From Pseudomonadota bacterium (GTDB lineage: Bacteria; Pseudomonadota; Alphaproteobacteria; Rhizobiales; Hyphomicrobiaceae), in NCBI GenBank assembly GCA_023387235.1, contig JAEWIJ010000009.1, forward strand, positions 1-42,397: a stretch of 42,397 nucleotides of DNA, given 5' to 3'. The notes under the pieces are model-generated. The model did no database searches. It was given only the letters and a program-made list of their open reading frames with translations, and was not told where the DNA came from. Positions 1-7,962 of the stretch are shown here, piece after piece; within the stretch, counting starts at the first letter, position 1; each line of letters begins with the position of its first letter. Made by a program: the position numbers and the translations under genes.

Positions 1-98
1 ACCCCCAAAGCCCCACGGCCAAATTCCAATGGCGCGGCCCCGCGCAGAATACCCCCCCGGCGCCGCTCAGGCCCGCCGCATTCGGGTATCGCCGACGC
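1..98. other. Left edge, no feature seen
   Basis: GC-rich sequence beyond the last gene of the minus-strand membrane-protein operon. I see no convincing reading frame with a ribosome binding site and no hairpin with a T tract. Confidence 0.4.
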
Positions 99-206
99 TC
101 AGGTGTGCGGCAGAAGCAGCACGATCAGGCCGGCGGCGAGAACTGCGAGACCCACCGCGAGCCGCCACAGCGGCACGATCAGGATCCCGTCGTGAAGATC
201 GCGCAT
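99..206 (-). CDS. 35-residue single-helix membrane protein
   Basis: A short frame that begins one base after the stop codon of the HdeD-like gene. The ATG lies 6 nt after GGAG, whose bases are part of the last codons of the upstream gene, so translation is probably coupled. The product starts MRDLHDGILIVPLWRL and then has one hydrophobic stretch rich in A, V, L, G and I of about 20 residues (positions 9-33), ending LLLPHT. It is predicted to be a small inner-membrane protein with a single transmembrane helix. Its family is not recognised. Its place as the last member of an operon of small membrane proteins suggests a partner or modulator of the HdeD-like or DUF1622 protein; that is inference. 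Confidence 0.6.
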   Translation of the reverse strand: MRDLHDGILIVPLWRLAVGLAVLAAGLIVLLLPHT

Positions 207-207
207 G

Positions 208-816
208 TCATTCTCCCGGCCGCGGATGAAGCGCGGCGTCTTCGAGCTTATGCAGGCGCAGAGCCAGCATGATCATGATCACGCCGTACATCACCGCATA
301 GGCGGCGATCACATACGCGACCGCCACCGCGCCGGCGCCGGGCCGCGTCAGAAGAAGGCCGCCGAAGATCACCGAGAGCGCGCCACCTGCAATCAGTAGC
401 CATTCGTCGTCGATCTGGTGTCGCATCGAGATCGCACCGACGATCTGCATGATCCCGGTCGCAATCGCCCAGAGCGCGATGCACAGCAGGAGGGCCATAC
501 CGGAGATGCCGGGCCAGAGCAGCGTAACGGCACCGGCTGCAACACCGAGGAGGCCGACGATCGCGAGCCACCAGCGTGAGGCATACTCGCTGCCGCGAAT
601 CGCGCCGATGAGCGCGAGCACGCCGTCCGTCAGAGCGAAGATGCCGTAGAGAAGCACGAGCGTGAGGAGCGTCATGCCCGGCCAGACGAAGGCGAGCACG
701 CCAAATGCAATGGCGGCAGCGCCTTTCAGTAGAAAGATCCACCAGCGGTCGGCCAGCAGACGCAGCAGGGGGCGCGGCATGTGTCCGGTATCACTCAATG
801 CGGGTGAGCTAGGCAT
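208..816 (-). CDS. HdeD-family (DUF308) membrane protein
   Basis: Six-helix integral membrane protein of about 202 residues. The pattern is three pairs of hydrophobic helices with the repeated features W..FLLKG..AI.FGVLAF.WPG and GLLGV.AG..TLLWPG, typical of DUF308/HdeD proteins (E. coli HdeD is linked to acid resistance at high cell density). The start at 816 was chosen because GGAGGTG sits 6 nt upstream; a longer frame to 906 reads through the upstream gene. The start overlaps the end of the DUF1622 gene by 8 nt, so the two are co-translated. A tail HKLEDAALHPRPGE is cytosolic. No substrate is known for the family; a role in envelope or acid stress is by analogy only. Confidence 0.8.
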   Translation of the reverse strand: MPSSPALSDTGHMPRPLLRLLADRWWIFLLKGAAAIAFGVLAFVWPGMTLLTLVLLYGIFALTDGVLALIGAIRGSEYASRWWLAIVGLLGVAAGAVTLLWPGISGMALLLCIALWAIATGIMQIVGAISMRHQIDDEWLLIAGGALSVIFGGLLLTRPGAGAVAVAYVIAAYAVMYGVIMIMLALRLHKLEDAALHPRPGE

Positions 817-1216
817 GATCCACCTCCAGTCGTCGATGCAGTTCTCGTCGCGTTTCTGATCCGGCAACGCTCTCGGGATCGCGCTGGCGCTCGCGCACCT
901 CAGCAAGGTCGCGCTCGAGGAAGTAGTTGAGGAATGTGCGAATGATCGCGATCAGGCCGAGGCGGCCGATGTCGTCCCAGGTGGGCGCTATGGAGGTCTC
1001 GATGATGTCGGCCGCAAGTTGAAAGGTGAGACCGGCAACCAGCCAGCGGGCGTAGCGCAGCCAGATGCCTCGGCTCTCGTGAACGTCGCCCGACGTGAAC
1101 ATATGATGAAGCCCGCGAATGAAGGCTTCGATGGTTGCGCCAACGATCACGATTAGCGCCATCGTGTCGATAAGACTGACCGAGTAGTGCGTTGCGAGGA
1201 TCAGCCATTCTTTCAT
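809..1216 (-). CDS. DUF1622 family small membrane protein
   Basis: 135 residues. Two or three hydrophobic segments (VSLIDTMALIVIVGATIEAF; YARWLVAGLTFQLAADIIET; IGRLGLIAIIRTFLNYFLERDL) followed by a charged cytosolic tail. The arrangement of a helix, then RG..LGLEFQLAADI-like residues, then IRT.LNYFLERE is characteristic of DUF1622, a family of uncharacterised inner-membrane proteins. It begins 7 nt after the stop of the DUF202-type gene and overlaps the HdeD-like gene, so it is the middle of the operon. Function unknown; recognition of the family is by sequence pattern. Confidence 0.75.
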   Translation of the reverse strand: MKEWLILATHYSVSLIDTMALIVIVGATIEAFIRGLHHMFTSGDVHESRGIWLRYARWLVAGLTFQLAADIIETSIAPTWDDIGRLGLIAIIRTFLNYFLERDLAEVRERQRDPESVAGSETRRELHRRLEVDHA

Positions 1217-1223
1217 GATGCCA

Positions 1224-1874
1224 TCATCCGAACGGTCCGATCCTGAGCGTCATGCTGGCGATCGCGACGATGCCGATCAGCAAGAGGAGCACCGCCACGA
1301 TCAACGTCATGGATGCGGGAAAGTGGCTTTCTCCATATATGAGACCTGCCGCCTTCATCGCGGCGCGTTCCTTGCGCAGACCGATCATGAACTGGATGTG
1401 ATAGACGATGCCGAGGACGAGCATGCCGATGCCGAGTGCGACCAGCGATACGCCGAAGTTGCGGGCCGGTCCCGCACCGGTGAGCATGTTTTGCTCTCGC
1501 AGCTTCTCGAACAGCTGGTAGATGGTGAAGCCGAACGAGATCAGCGACAGCGATGTGCGTATCACCGACATCAGCGTCCGGTCCGCGCTCATGCGCGTGC
1601 GCTGGAACGACATGCCGGTACGGCGCATCGACATGTCGGTGCGGTCGGTCGACATGTCGGTACGCTGCGTCGACAGATCCGTGCGGTACTCCGAGAGCGC
1701 CGTGCGGTGCTCCGACAGACCGGTGCGATGATTCGATAGTCTGGTTCGATACGCCGAATACTCGGTCGAGGCCGTGTCCGGATGGGCCATATCGACCTTG
1801 GGTATCGGGGGAACCGGCGACTCCGGAATCCGCTCCGGTCGGCGCAAATGCGGCTTGATTGATTCTATCGCCAT
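1224..1874 (-). CDS. DUF202-like membrane protein with N-terminal RT heptad array
   Basis: About 216 residues from the ATG at 1874, which has GGAG 9 nt upstream; an alternative ATG at 2006 would add 44 residues but has a poorer ribosome site. The first 37 residues are proline-rich. Residues 38-107 are ten consecutive heptads of the form x-L/M-S-x-x-R-T (RLSNHRT, GLSEHRT, ALSEYRT, DLSTQRT and so on), merging without a break into SLSLISFGFTIYQLFEKL, the RT-S-L-x-L-I-x-F-G motif that starts the first helix of DUF202 (YidH-like) proteins. Two more membrane helices follow (VSLVALGIGMLVLGIVYHI and LIVAVLLLLIGIVAIA). DUF202 proteins normally have only one or two RT motifs before the helix, so the array is an expansion of the family's own signature. 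First gene of the membrane-protein operon. Function unknown. Confidence 0.75.
   Translation of the reverse strand: MAIESIKPHLRRPERIPESPVPPIPKVDMAHPDTASTEYSAYRTRLSNHRTGLSEHRTALSEYRTDLSTQRTDMSTDRTDMSMRRTGMSFQRTRMSADRTLMSVIRTSLSLISFGFTIYQLFEKLREQNMLTGAGPARNFGVSLVALGIGMLVLGIVYHIQFMIGLRKERAAMKAAGLIYGESHFPASMTLIVAVLLLLIGIVAIASMTLRIGPFG
1554..1763 (-). repeat. Ten tandem 21-bp units coding for xLSxxRT heptads
   Basis: Degenerate 21-bp repeats inside the DUF202-like gene. Each encodes a heptad ending R-T, with L or M at position 2 and S at position 3, and variable polar residues elsewhere. The DNA copies have diverged while R, T and S are kept, which suggests selection on the protein. The complementary strand also reads as repeats because of the 21-bp period. 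Confidence 0.85.
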
Positions 1875-2188
1875 AGGCTGCAGCTCCGTGCTGCTATCGA
1901 GCGCGATCGGCCTTCGAAACTCGCGTGCAATCACGCTAAGCGAGCGCGGCTCGGCCTCATATCGGGGAAGACCCTGGAATTGACGGCGCTCGAGTGGATC
2001 GGACATAGATCCCGCCGGTGCGAATATCTTTGGAAGGCGCCGACTTCCTACCGCGGTCGCACACATAAGGACTGGGAACCTTCGCGTCGCGGATCAGGGT
2101 TTATCCCGATGCGCGGGCGGGAGCTCGTTGGCGCACCATCTGCGGCGTCACGCCCGGCGCTCTAAAGTAGCTTCATCACGGTCCGACC
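1875..2188. other. Divergent intergenic region
   Basis: 314 bp between the start of the minus-strand DUF202-like operon and the start of the plus-strand DUF4239-like gene. It must hold both promoters. Part of it (1875-2006) is open in the frame of the DUF202-like gene and would be coding if the upstream ATG is used. I see no strong palindrome. Confidence 0.45.
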
Positions 2189-3007
2189 ATGGAACTCGTC
2201 GCCGATCTCGCTGCACGGAGTTTGCTCCTGTTCAGTCTCCTGCTGTTCGCGTGCCAGATGCTCGCCCACAGACTGGGGTACGCTCTCGGTTACCGAAGCC
2301 GAGCCGCGGGGCGCGCGCAGGCGGCCGACAGCGTTGGGCTCGTGGTGAACAGCCTGCTCGCCTTGCTGGCGTTCACGCTCGCGCTCACGTTGTCTTTTGC
2401 GAGCTCGAGATATTCGGAGCGCCGGGCAGGGGTTCTTACCGAGGCAACGGCCATCGGCACGGCTTGGCTGCGTGCGGATGCCATCGGTCATCCGAAGGGC
2501 CGCGAGATTGCGGACCTTCTCAAGCAGTACGGTGCTGTGCGTCGCGACTTCGTGCAGGTCCAGCGTGGATCACCGGTGATCAATGAGATCAATGGACACA
2601 CCGCCGTCCTGCAGTCGCAGATCTGGGATCGTGTTTCGTCGATCGTGCGAGAGCGGCCTGACGATGTCTCATCGTCACTGATGGAGTCTCTCAACAGCGC
2701 ATTCGATGCCAGCACCGCGGAACGCTTCGCGATCGAGACGAAGATGCCGCATCAGCTGTTCTGGCTGCTGGTCGGCATTATTTTTGTCAGCATGGGCGCA
2801 TTCGGCTATCAGCTCGGGCTGCATGGGCACGAGCTGCGCGTATTGCTGGTTCTTCTCGTTGCGGTCTGGACCGCAGTTCTCGTCGTCATTCTCGATCTGA
2901 GCGCGCCGCGGATCGGCACCACGCGCACCAGCACCACGGTTTATGACTGGATGCTCGACGGCATGGCGGGCTCACGCCCGATATCATCCCCGTCTGCTTC
3001 GAGATAG
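2189..3007 (+). CDS. DUF4239 / bestrophin-like membrane protein
   Basis: 272 residues. Two N-terminal hydrophobic segments (SLLLFSLLLFACQMLAHRLG and VVNSLLALLAFTLALTLSFA), a soluble loop of about 120 residues with ERRAGVLTEATAIGTAWLRAD, then two C-terminal helices (FWLLVGIIFVSMGAFGYQLGL and VLLVLLVAVWTAVLVVILDL). The first half, with A..R...E.N.IGT..LR, matches the pattern of DUF4239 proteins, sometimes called bestrophin-like, whose function is unknown. It is alone on the plus strand, divergent from the membrane-protein operon and convergent with the histidine kinase. No ligand or partner can be named. Confidence 0.65.
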   Translation: MELVADLAARSLLLFSLLLFACQMLAHRLGYALGYRSRAAGRAQAADSVGLVVNSLLALLAFTLALTLSFASSRYSERRAGVLTEATAIGTAWLRADAIGHPKGREIADLLKQYGAVRRDFVQVQRGSPVINEINGHTAVLQSQIWDRVSSIVRERPDDVSSSLMESLNSAFDASTAERFAIETKMPHQLFWLLVGIIFVSMGAFGYQLGLHGHELRVLLVLLVAVWTAVLVVILDLSAPRIGTTRTSTTVYDWMLDGMAGSRPISSPSASR

Positions 3008-3055
3008 GGAGCGTGGCACCCGGAGACCTGCCATGCAGACGCTACGATCTCGCGC

Positions 3056-5299
3056 TCACGCTGATCTGTATGCATAGCCCGCACCAAGCGTGGTATGCGA
3101 TTCCAACGCGAATGCCGGCGCCACGATTGGTACGACGCCGTGGACGACCGTCCACTCACCTTTGCGGCGCACCAGGATCTCTCCGCCGAATGGGCGCAGG
3201 CGCGCGCGCATCCCAGCCACTCCAACACCGGCGGGCAGCGGTTGCTCGCCGCGCCTGCAGCCCGCCGGCAGGCCCTTCCCGTTGTCCGCGATGACGAGAT
3301 GCAGGTGATGCTGCACCGCCTTGAGGTGGATCGAGCAGAAGGATGCGCTGGCGTGCCGATGTACGTTCGCCAGGGCCTCCTGGACAATTCGCAGCAGCGC
3401 CGCCTGAAGCGGAATGGTCAGCTCATCGCCGTGAAGGTTGTCGCGGATGCTGACCCGGATACCGGTCCGACGCTCGAAGCCTGTGATGTAGCGTCTGAGT
3501 GTCGCTGACAGTCCATCCTCCGCAAGTGCGGGCGGAAACAGAAGATAGGTGAACGCGCGCAGCTCCTTCGAGGCCTCGTCCAACGAGAGGCGCATGTCTT
3601 CCATGGCCCGCGACGTCACATCGCTGGATTGCCGGGCGCCCTTCAAGGCGATCAGGTTGAGGCCGATGGCGGTCAGATGTTGTGCGGTCGAGTCGTGCAG
3701 GTCTTGGGCAATGCGCTCCCTCTCATGGTCCTGCGCACTCAGCATTTCCTGCGAGAGACGCTTGGCTTCCTGCTGGGCAACCCTGTGGCCGGTAACATCA
3801 CGGAAGATGCCGCTGACCCGCACCGGATTGCCAAAGTCGTCGAATTCGGTGCGGCCTCTCGCCAATATCCAGCACGTGTCGCCATCCGGCTTCACGACGC
3901 GGAACTCGCTTGTCTCTCCGCTCAGCGCCCCGAATGTGGCGGCGCGAATGGAGGCCTTTGCCCGAGGACGATCCTCCGGATGGGCCCGGTCGGCGAGAAT
4001 GTTGGCTGTAAGCGGCTCGTCGTGGGGGAGACCGAGCATCTCTCGGCAGTGAGCGGAAGACCAAAGCCGGTTCGTTCGAAGGTCGTAGCGCCACAAGCCG
4101 ATGTCGGCGGACGCCGCAGCGAACTCCATTTGCATCTTGCTGTCGCTGAGCTCTGTTTCGACGCGGCGGCGCCGGAGCACTTCCGAAAGAAGCAGACCGA
4201 TAAGCCCCAGCAGCAAAGTCAGGGCGCTCGACACCGCGATGACCGCGTCACGATGGCTTTCCCAGAGCGACAGGGGCTTGAACATGACCACGGAGTCGGC
4301 AGGCAGCGCGCTTTCGGAGAGGTTCCAGCGCTCGAGCTGGCGCGCGTCGACACGGTAGGCGCGGGCGTAGCTCGATTGAAGCGGTATGGCCGTCGGATTC
4401 TCGCCGCCGAACACTCGGCCGATGAGGCTCGCCGTCTGATCGCCCAGGGCTTCGAAGCTGTCCATGTATCCGCCGACGATGCCATGCCCGAGGGAGCTGC
4501 TGTACGGCGCATAGACCGGGGCCGTGGAGGCCGAGGTGAGCTCGTCGATAAAGTCAGCGTAACGCTCGCGGCCGGAACCATCCCTGTTGAAGGAAAGCAG
4601 CAGAACGATGGTGTCCCGTGGGAGCGTGCCGAGCTGGCGAACAACCGCGTCGCGCGTAAGGCCCACCAGATACCGCGTATGCAACTGCTGTGCGTGCTCT
4701 CGCAATTGCCTGGTGGCAACCTGAGCCCACTTCTGATCGGAGTGCGCCGCGCCGGCGACCACGACAAGGGTGCGCGCATCAGGCTGAAGGCGCCGGGCAA
4801 GATCGACGGTCGCAGCGAGATTGACCTCGCTGATGACGCCGATGGCATCGGGAGCAGGCTCCATGGTCTCTCCCGCGGGCGTCAGCAGGACGTACCCGAG
4901 CGGGGCCTTCTTCGCGATGCGGTCCCGGTTGGCAAGCATCAACGCCAATGGGTCGGAGTCGATCGTCAGAACGAAATCGAACTCGGTGTCGCTGTACTTC
5001 TCGCGAAGGTATTGGACGAAGAGCTCGCGGTGATAGGCGCCCGGAAAGCGGGAGCGATCGAGGAACTCGGAATAGAGCTGGATGTGTCCGCGCGCTTGGG
5101 CGAGGAGCTTGCGCTCCACCGCGCGTCCGACGGCCAGGGAAGTGACGCCGATGCTGCTGTCGGGGTAGATCATCAGGATCCGCTTGTGCGAGGTCCTGTC
5201 GGCGAACGATGGCGGCTCGGTCGCGAGGCCCGGTGCGCTCACGAAGGGTATCGACACGACGAGCATTGCGAGACGGCTCCGCCACCTCGCTTTTTGCAT
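3056..5299 (-). CDS. Sensor histidine kinase: ABC_sub_bind, PAS, HisKA_3, HATPase_c
   Basis: 747 residues from the ATG at 5299, chosen because it gives a normal signal peptide (MQKARWRSRLAMLVVS to about residue 27) and has GGGGTGG upstream; a GTG at 5377 is an alternative. Order: signal peptide; periplasmic ABC_sub_bind-type sensor (about 40-330) starting with RILMIYPDSS; one membrane helix (352-374); PAS with PAC (393-504); HisKA_3 dimerisation helix with phosphoacceptor His535 in RIAQDLHDSTAQHL; HATPase_c (about 605-720) with N box LRIVQEALANVHRHA, DNGKGLP and GVGVAGMRAR. This is the NarL-type kinase class that normally phosphorylates a LuxR-type response regulator. None is adjacent, so the kinase is an orphan here. 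Its ligand is unknown; the sensor fold suggests a small solute. Confidence 0.9.
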   Translation of the reverse strand: MQKARWRSRLAMLVVSIPFVSAPGLATEPPSFADRTSHKRILMIYPDSSIGVTSLAVGRAVERKLLAQARGHIQLYSEFLDRSRFPGAYHRELFVQYLREKYSDTEFDFVLTIDSDPLALMLANRDRIAKKAPLGYVLLTPAGETMEPAPDAIGVISEVNLAATVDLARRLQPDARTLVVVAGAAHSDQKWAQVATRQLREHAQQLHTRYLVGLTRDAVVRQLGTLPRDTIVLLLSFNRDGSGRERYADFIDELTSASTAPVYAPYSSSLGHGIVGGYMDSFEALGDQTASLIGRVFGGENPTAIPLQSSYARAYRVDARQLERWNLSESALPADSVVMFKPLSLWESHRDAVIAVSSALTLLLGLIGLLLSEVLRRRRVETELSDSKMQMEFAAASADIGLWRYDLRTNRLWSSAHCREMLGLPHDEPLTANILADRAHPEDRPRAKASIRAATFGALSGETSEFRVVKPDGDTCWILARGRTEFDDFGNPVRVSGIFRDVTGHRVAQQEAKRLSQEMLSAQDHERERIAQDLHDSTAQHLTAIGLNLIALKGARQSSDVTSRAMEDMRLSLDEASKELRAFTYLLFPPALAEDGLSATLRRYITGFERRTGIRVSIRDNLHGDELTIPLQAALLRIVQEALANVHRHASASFCSIHLKAVQHHLHLVIADNGKGLPAGCRRGEQPLPAGVGVAGMRARLRPFGGEILVRRKGEWTVVHGVVPIVAPAFALESHTTLGAGYAYRSA

Positions 5300-5689
5300 G
5301 CGGAGCCACCCCGGCCAGCGCTCGCCGACCGTCCAGTGGCGTTTCCATGTGGGCCCAGTGATCAAGCGGACCGCCACCCCTGAAATGGAGCTGCCGACAT
5401 TTCCTGAGTACGGCGGTCATTTTACCTTACCGGCGGGTTGAGAAGAGCCAGTAGCTTGCAGCTAGGTAAATACGGATGCACGCACTTGTGCGCGCGACAG
5501 CGCGATTTCAGGGTTTTCCCTGACGCGCATCTCAGCCGATATTTTCTGATTCAATTCTGAACGAGATGCGCAACGGCATTCAGTTGCGGCTCGGCGCCTC
5601 GCGGACGCTCTCGTTCGGCTTGAGGCTTGGCCAATGCGCCATGGAGGCGCAGATCCGCCGCAGCACGAGGCCGCGGCGGAATGCTGGAG
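5300..5689. other. Intergenic region upstream of the kinase
   Basis: 390 bp between two minus-strand genes. No frame with a ribosome binding site stands out. The stretch around 5435-5560 is more AT-rich than its surroundings and is the likely promoter region of the kinase. A short palindrome TAGCT-TGC-AGCTA lies near 5452-5464; it is too short to call an operator. Confidence 0.4.
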
Positions 5690-6124
5690 CTACTTCAGTG
5701 TAATTGCCAGTCCGCTCAGGTCGGCATTCGCCATGAGCCCGACCTGACGGCCGGTCAGTTCGAGAACGGCACCCTTCTGGTTGGTGAGGACGATCGCGCG
5801 CGCGCCGCGTCCGACGGCGAGACCGGCGCCAGCCGCTCCGTAAACGCCGGCCACATCGGATGGCCGCCGGATATTGCTCACGCGGCCGCGCAGCACGGTC
5901 TTCGAGCCGCCGAAGACGAGGCCGTAATCGATGCCACCGACCGAGAGCGGATAGTGCCGGCCACGGAAATACAGCGACCCGCCGCCGCCGGACCCGCCGA
6001 TGATCCATCCCGCCTTGTAGATCGTGAGCGTGACGGAGCCGCTGTCGGCGTAAGTGGCGCGCGACATGCCGACGATCGCGACCAGCGCGATCAGCGCCGT
6101 GCGAAGGATCGAAGTCATTCTCAT
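5690..6124 (-). CDS. Small secreted protein, unknown function
   Basis: 144 residues from the ATG at 6124, which has AGGAGAGG 6 nt upstream; a longer frame to 6238 lacks this. Signal peptide MRMTSILRTALIALVAIVGM... cleaved near ATYA-DS. The mature part is glycine-rich and beta-like: SVTLTIYKAGWIIGGSGGGG, YPLSVGGIDYGLVFGGSKT, AGVYGAAGAGLAVGRGARA, with the recurring block GGI.YG.VFGGS. No catalytic motif, cysteine or metal site is visible. I recall similar conserved hypothetical proteins in Rhizobiales with the same GWIIGG and SNIRRPSDVAGVY blocks but no assigned role. Single-gene unit, divergent from the DUF3829-like gene. Confidence 0.7.
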   Translation of the reverse strand: MRMTSILRTALIALVAIVGMSRATYADSGSVTLTIYKAGWIIGGSGGGGSLYFRGRHYPLSVGGIDYGLVFGGSKTVLRGRVSNIRRPSDVAGVYGAAGAGLAVGRGARAIVLTNQKGAVLELTGRQVGLMANADLSGLAITLK

Positions 6125-6379
6125 AGGGCACCTCTCCTGAATAGTTTCGGACGCGGTGAGCATTAGCGGGCGAATCACTTGCATCCAGTGGACCGGCAGT
6201 TTGGGGAGATATGATGGTGTCGAGCGTTGGTTATGCACAGGTGTGCCGCGACAGCATCAATTTAACGCGTGCCCTCGAACCAATTTGTAGGAAGCAGCTA
6301 CTAAAGGCTCAGGTCTGAAGATATCGAACACGTAATATCCTCGCCCATCCGCCACTGCCCCATGAAGAGGAGAATGGCC

Positions 6380-7312
6380 ATGAGATCTGCCTTTGGATTG
6401 GCTCTGGCCCTTGGTGCCGCGACGTTGCTGGCGCCGATGGGCGCCGGGCCCGCAAGATCTCAGTCGTCCGCCATCAACGAGAAGATCAACGCCTACATCG
6501 GGTGCATCAACCGCCTGTCCGAGCGCTCGCATGATTCGCGCCGGCGCTACTTCAGCTGGGTCGGCAAGAACGGCCCGACCGGCAAGGAGCGGATCATCTA
6601 CGGCCTCTACACCATCTACGACACCACGGACTGCAGGAAGAAGGTCGAGGCGGCGAACGCCTTGGAGCCGCGCGACCCCGATCTCGAGAAGGCCGCGGCC
6701 GACTATGCGACTTCCGTCGGGATCCTCGAGGGCCTGCTCAAGGAAGCGGACGACTACTACACGCAAGAGAATTACAAGGACGACAAAATGGCCAAGGGGC
6801 GGCTCATGCATCCGACTCTGGTTGCGGCATGGGAGGCGTTCGCAGACGCCGACAAGAGGCTGCGCGCGGGCGTCGACGAGCTTCAGGATGCGCTCGCAGG
6901 GCAGCGGATCGCCGACATCGAGCGGACTGAAGGACTGAACGATCGCTATCACATCGAGGCGGTCATGCTGAGCGGCAAGCGCCTCATGCGCGTGCAGACC
7001 GCGTCGCCGCCCGATCTCGCCGCGATGTCGAAGGCGCTCGAAGACTACGAGGCCATCCTCAAGGCGACGGAGACATATGCGGCCGTCAACAAGGGCTCGA
7101 AGATCGGATCGAGCTTCATCAGCTCGGGGAAGTCATACCTGACGACCGCGAAGCAGCTCATGCGCCGCATTCGCGACAAGGTGCCGTACAGCCAGGGCGA
7201 CAAGATGATGCTCGATGCGGGCGGCGGCTGGATGGTCGAAGGCTCGCCGGCTCGCCTGACGCGCGACTACAACCAGCTCGTCGAGAGCTACAATCGTGGC
7301 GGGCGGTTCTAA
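6380..7312 (+). CDS. DUF3829-like secreted protein
   Basis: 310 residues from the ATG at 6380, which has AGGAG 7 nt upstream; ATGs at 6362 and 6374 lie in or before that site. Signal peptide MRSAFGLALALGAATLLAP with cleavage near ARSQ. The mature protein begins NEKINAYIGCINRLS and is almost all helical and charged, with YxxCxNRLS, KVEAANALEPRDPDLEKAAADYA and a C-terminal LTRDYNQLVESYNR. This matches the YiiG/DUF3829 family of periplasmic or lipoprotein proteins of unknown function. Here there is no lipobox cysteine at the cleavage site, so it is probably soluble. Its stop codon overlaps the stop of the convergent ATPase gene by 4 nt. Confidence 0.75.
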   Translation: MRSAFGLALALGAATLLAPMGAGPARSQSSAINEKINAYIGCINRLSERSHDSRRRYFSWVGKNGPTGKERIIYGLYTIYDTTDCRKKVEAANALEPRDPDLEKAAADYATSVGILEGLLKEADDYYTQENYKDDKMAKGRLMHPTLVAAWEAFADADKRLRAGVDELQDALAGQRIADIERTEGLNDRYHIEAVMLSGKRLMRVQTASPPDLAAMSKALEDYEAILKATETYAAVNKGSKIGSSFISSGKSYLTTAKQLMRRIRDKVPYSQGDKMMLDAGGGWMVEGSPARLTRDYNQLVESYNRGGRF

Positions 7313-7962
7313 ATCAGCGCCTCGGCGGTGCGCGACATCTCAGGGCCGAGGTAGGCGCGCATGCGCTCTTCGGCGATCAGGGATCTGAAGTCCGGCACCT
7401 GCGTAACGGTGCCGCCGGCGACGAAGAGAAAACGCTCGGCGATTTCGTTGAGAATCTCCAGGTGGTAGCCGGCCGTCGGATGCAGGCAAAGGAAGACGAG
7501 GCGACCTTCCGAGCGAAGCTTGCGGAAGAAGTCGAGCATGAAGCCGATGTAGCCGTCCTGTGTGTTGAACTGCGGCTCGTCGAAGAGGTGAACCACCGGG
7601 CGCTCGACGGGTGAGGGCGCGAGGAAGGCCGAGGGCACCAGCTTGCGGAAGCGGCGCACTTGGTAGGACTGGTGATAGTGGATCGCGAGGCGGTCGCGCT
7701 CGGCATACTTGACGCGATGGATGTCTGTGCCGGCGACCAGCACGCGCCCGCTCGTCGGTGCATTCGAGCCCGTCATCATCTCGAACAGGGTTGTCTTGCC
7801 GGCGCCATTGGGACCGACGACGCCGACAATGCCGGGGCCGTCGATCGTCAGATCGGCATCGAGCCTGAAGGTTTGCCGGGGAGAAATGAGACCGCTCGTG
7901 TAGACCTTGCTGAGGCCTTGCAGCGATATCAGCGGGGCGCGCGATGTCGTGGCCATGCTCAT
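7309..7962 (-). CDS. Short ABC-type ATPase lacking the signature region
   Basis: 217 residues, last gene of the Liv-type operon; its ATG overlaps the livF stop (ATGA). Walker A GPNGAGKT (50-57), Q-loop HYHQSY (Gln98), Walker B VVHLFDEP (Asp128, Glu129) and H-loop His161 in CLHPTAG are all present. Only 30 residues separate Q-loop and Walker B, against about 80 in a normal ABC ATPase, so the helical subdomain with the LSGGQ signature is missing. The rest is co-linear with LivG/LivF-like ATPases. It may bind ATP but could not form a normal ATP sandwich with LivF; a regulatory or structural role is possible. The reading frame is intact with no sign of frameshift, so this looks like a real protein rather than decay. 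Confidence 0.8.
   Translation of the reverse strand: MSMATTSRAPLISLQGLSKVYTSGLISPRQTFRLDADLTIDGPGIVGVVGPNGAGKTTLFEMMTGSNAPTSGRVLVAGTDIHRVKYAERDRLAIHYHQSYQVRRFRKLVPSAFLAPSPVERPVVHLFDEPQFNTQDGYIGFMLDFFRKLRSEGRLVFLCLHPTAGYHLEILNEIAERFLFVAGGTVTQVPDFRSLIAEERMRAYLGPEMSRTAEALI

Noticed and set aside
1522..1731. Repeat-containing frame on the plus strand (MPVRRIDMSVR-like)
   Set aside because: A by-product of the 21-bp period of the DUF202-like gene on the other strand; no ribosome site.
3629..5383. Long open frame (584 codons) on the plus strand across the histidine kinase
   Set aside because: Mirror of the kinase frame in GC-rich DNA; the kinase has complete domains and motifs, while the plus-strand product has no recognisable domain.
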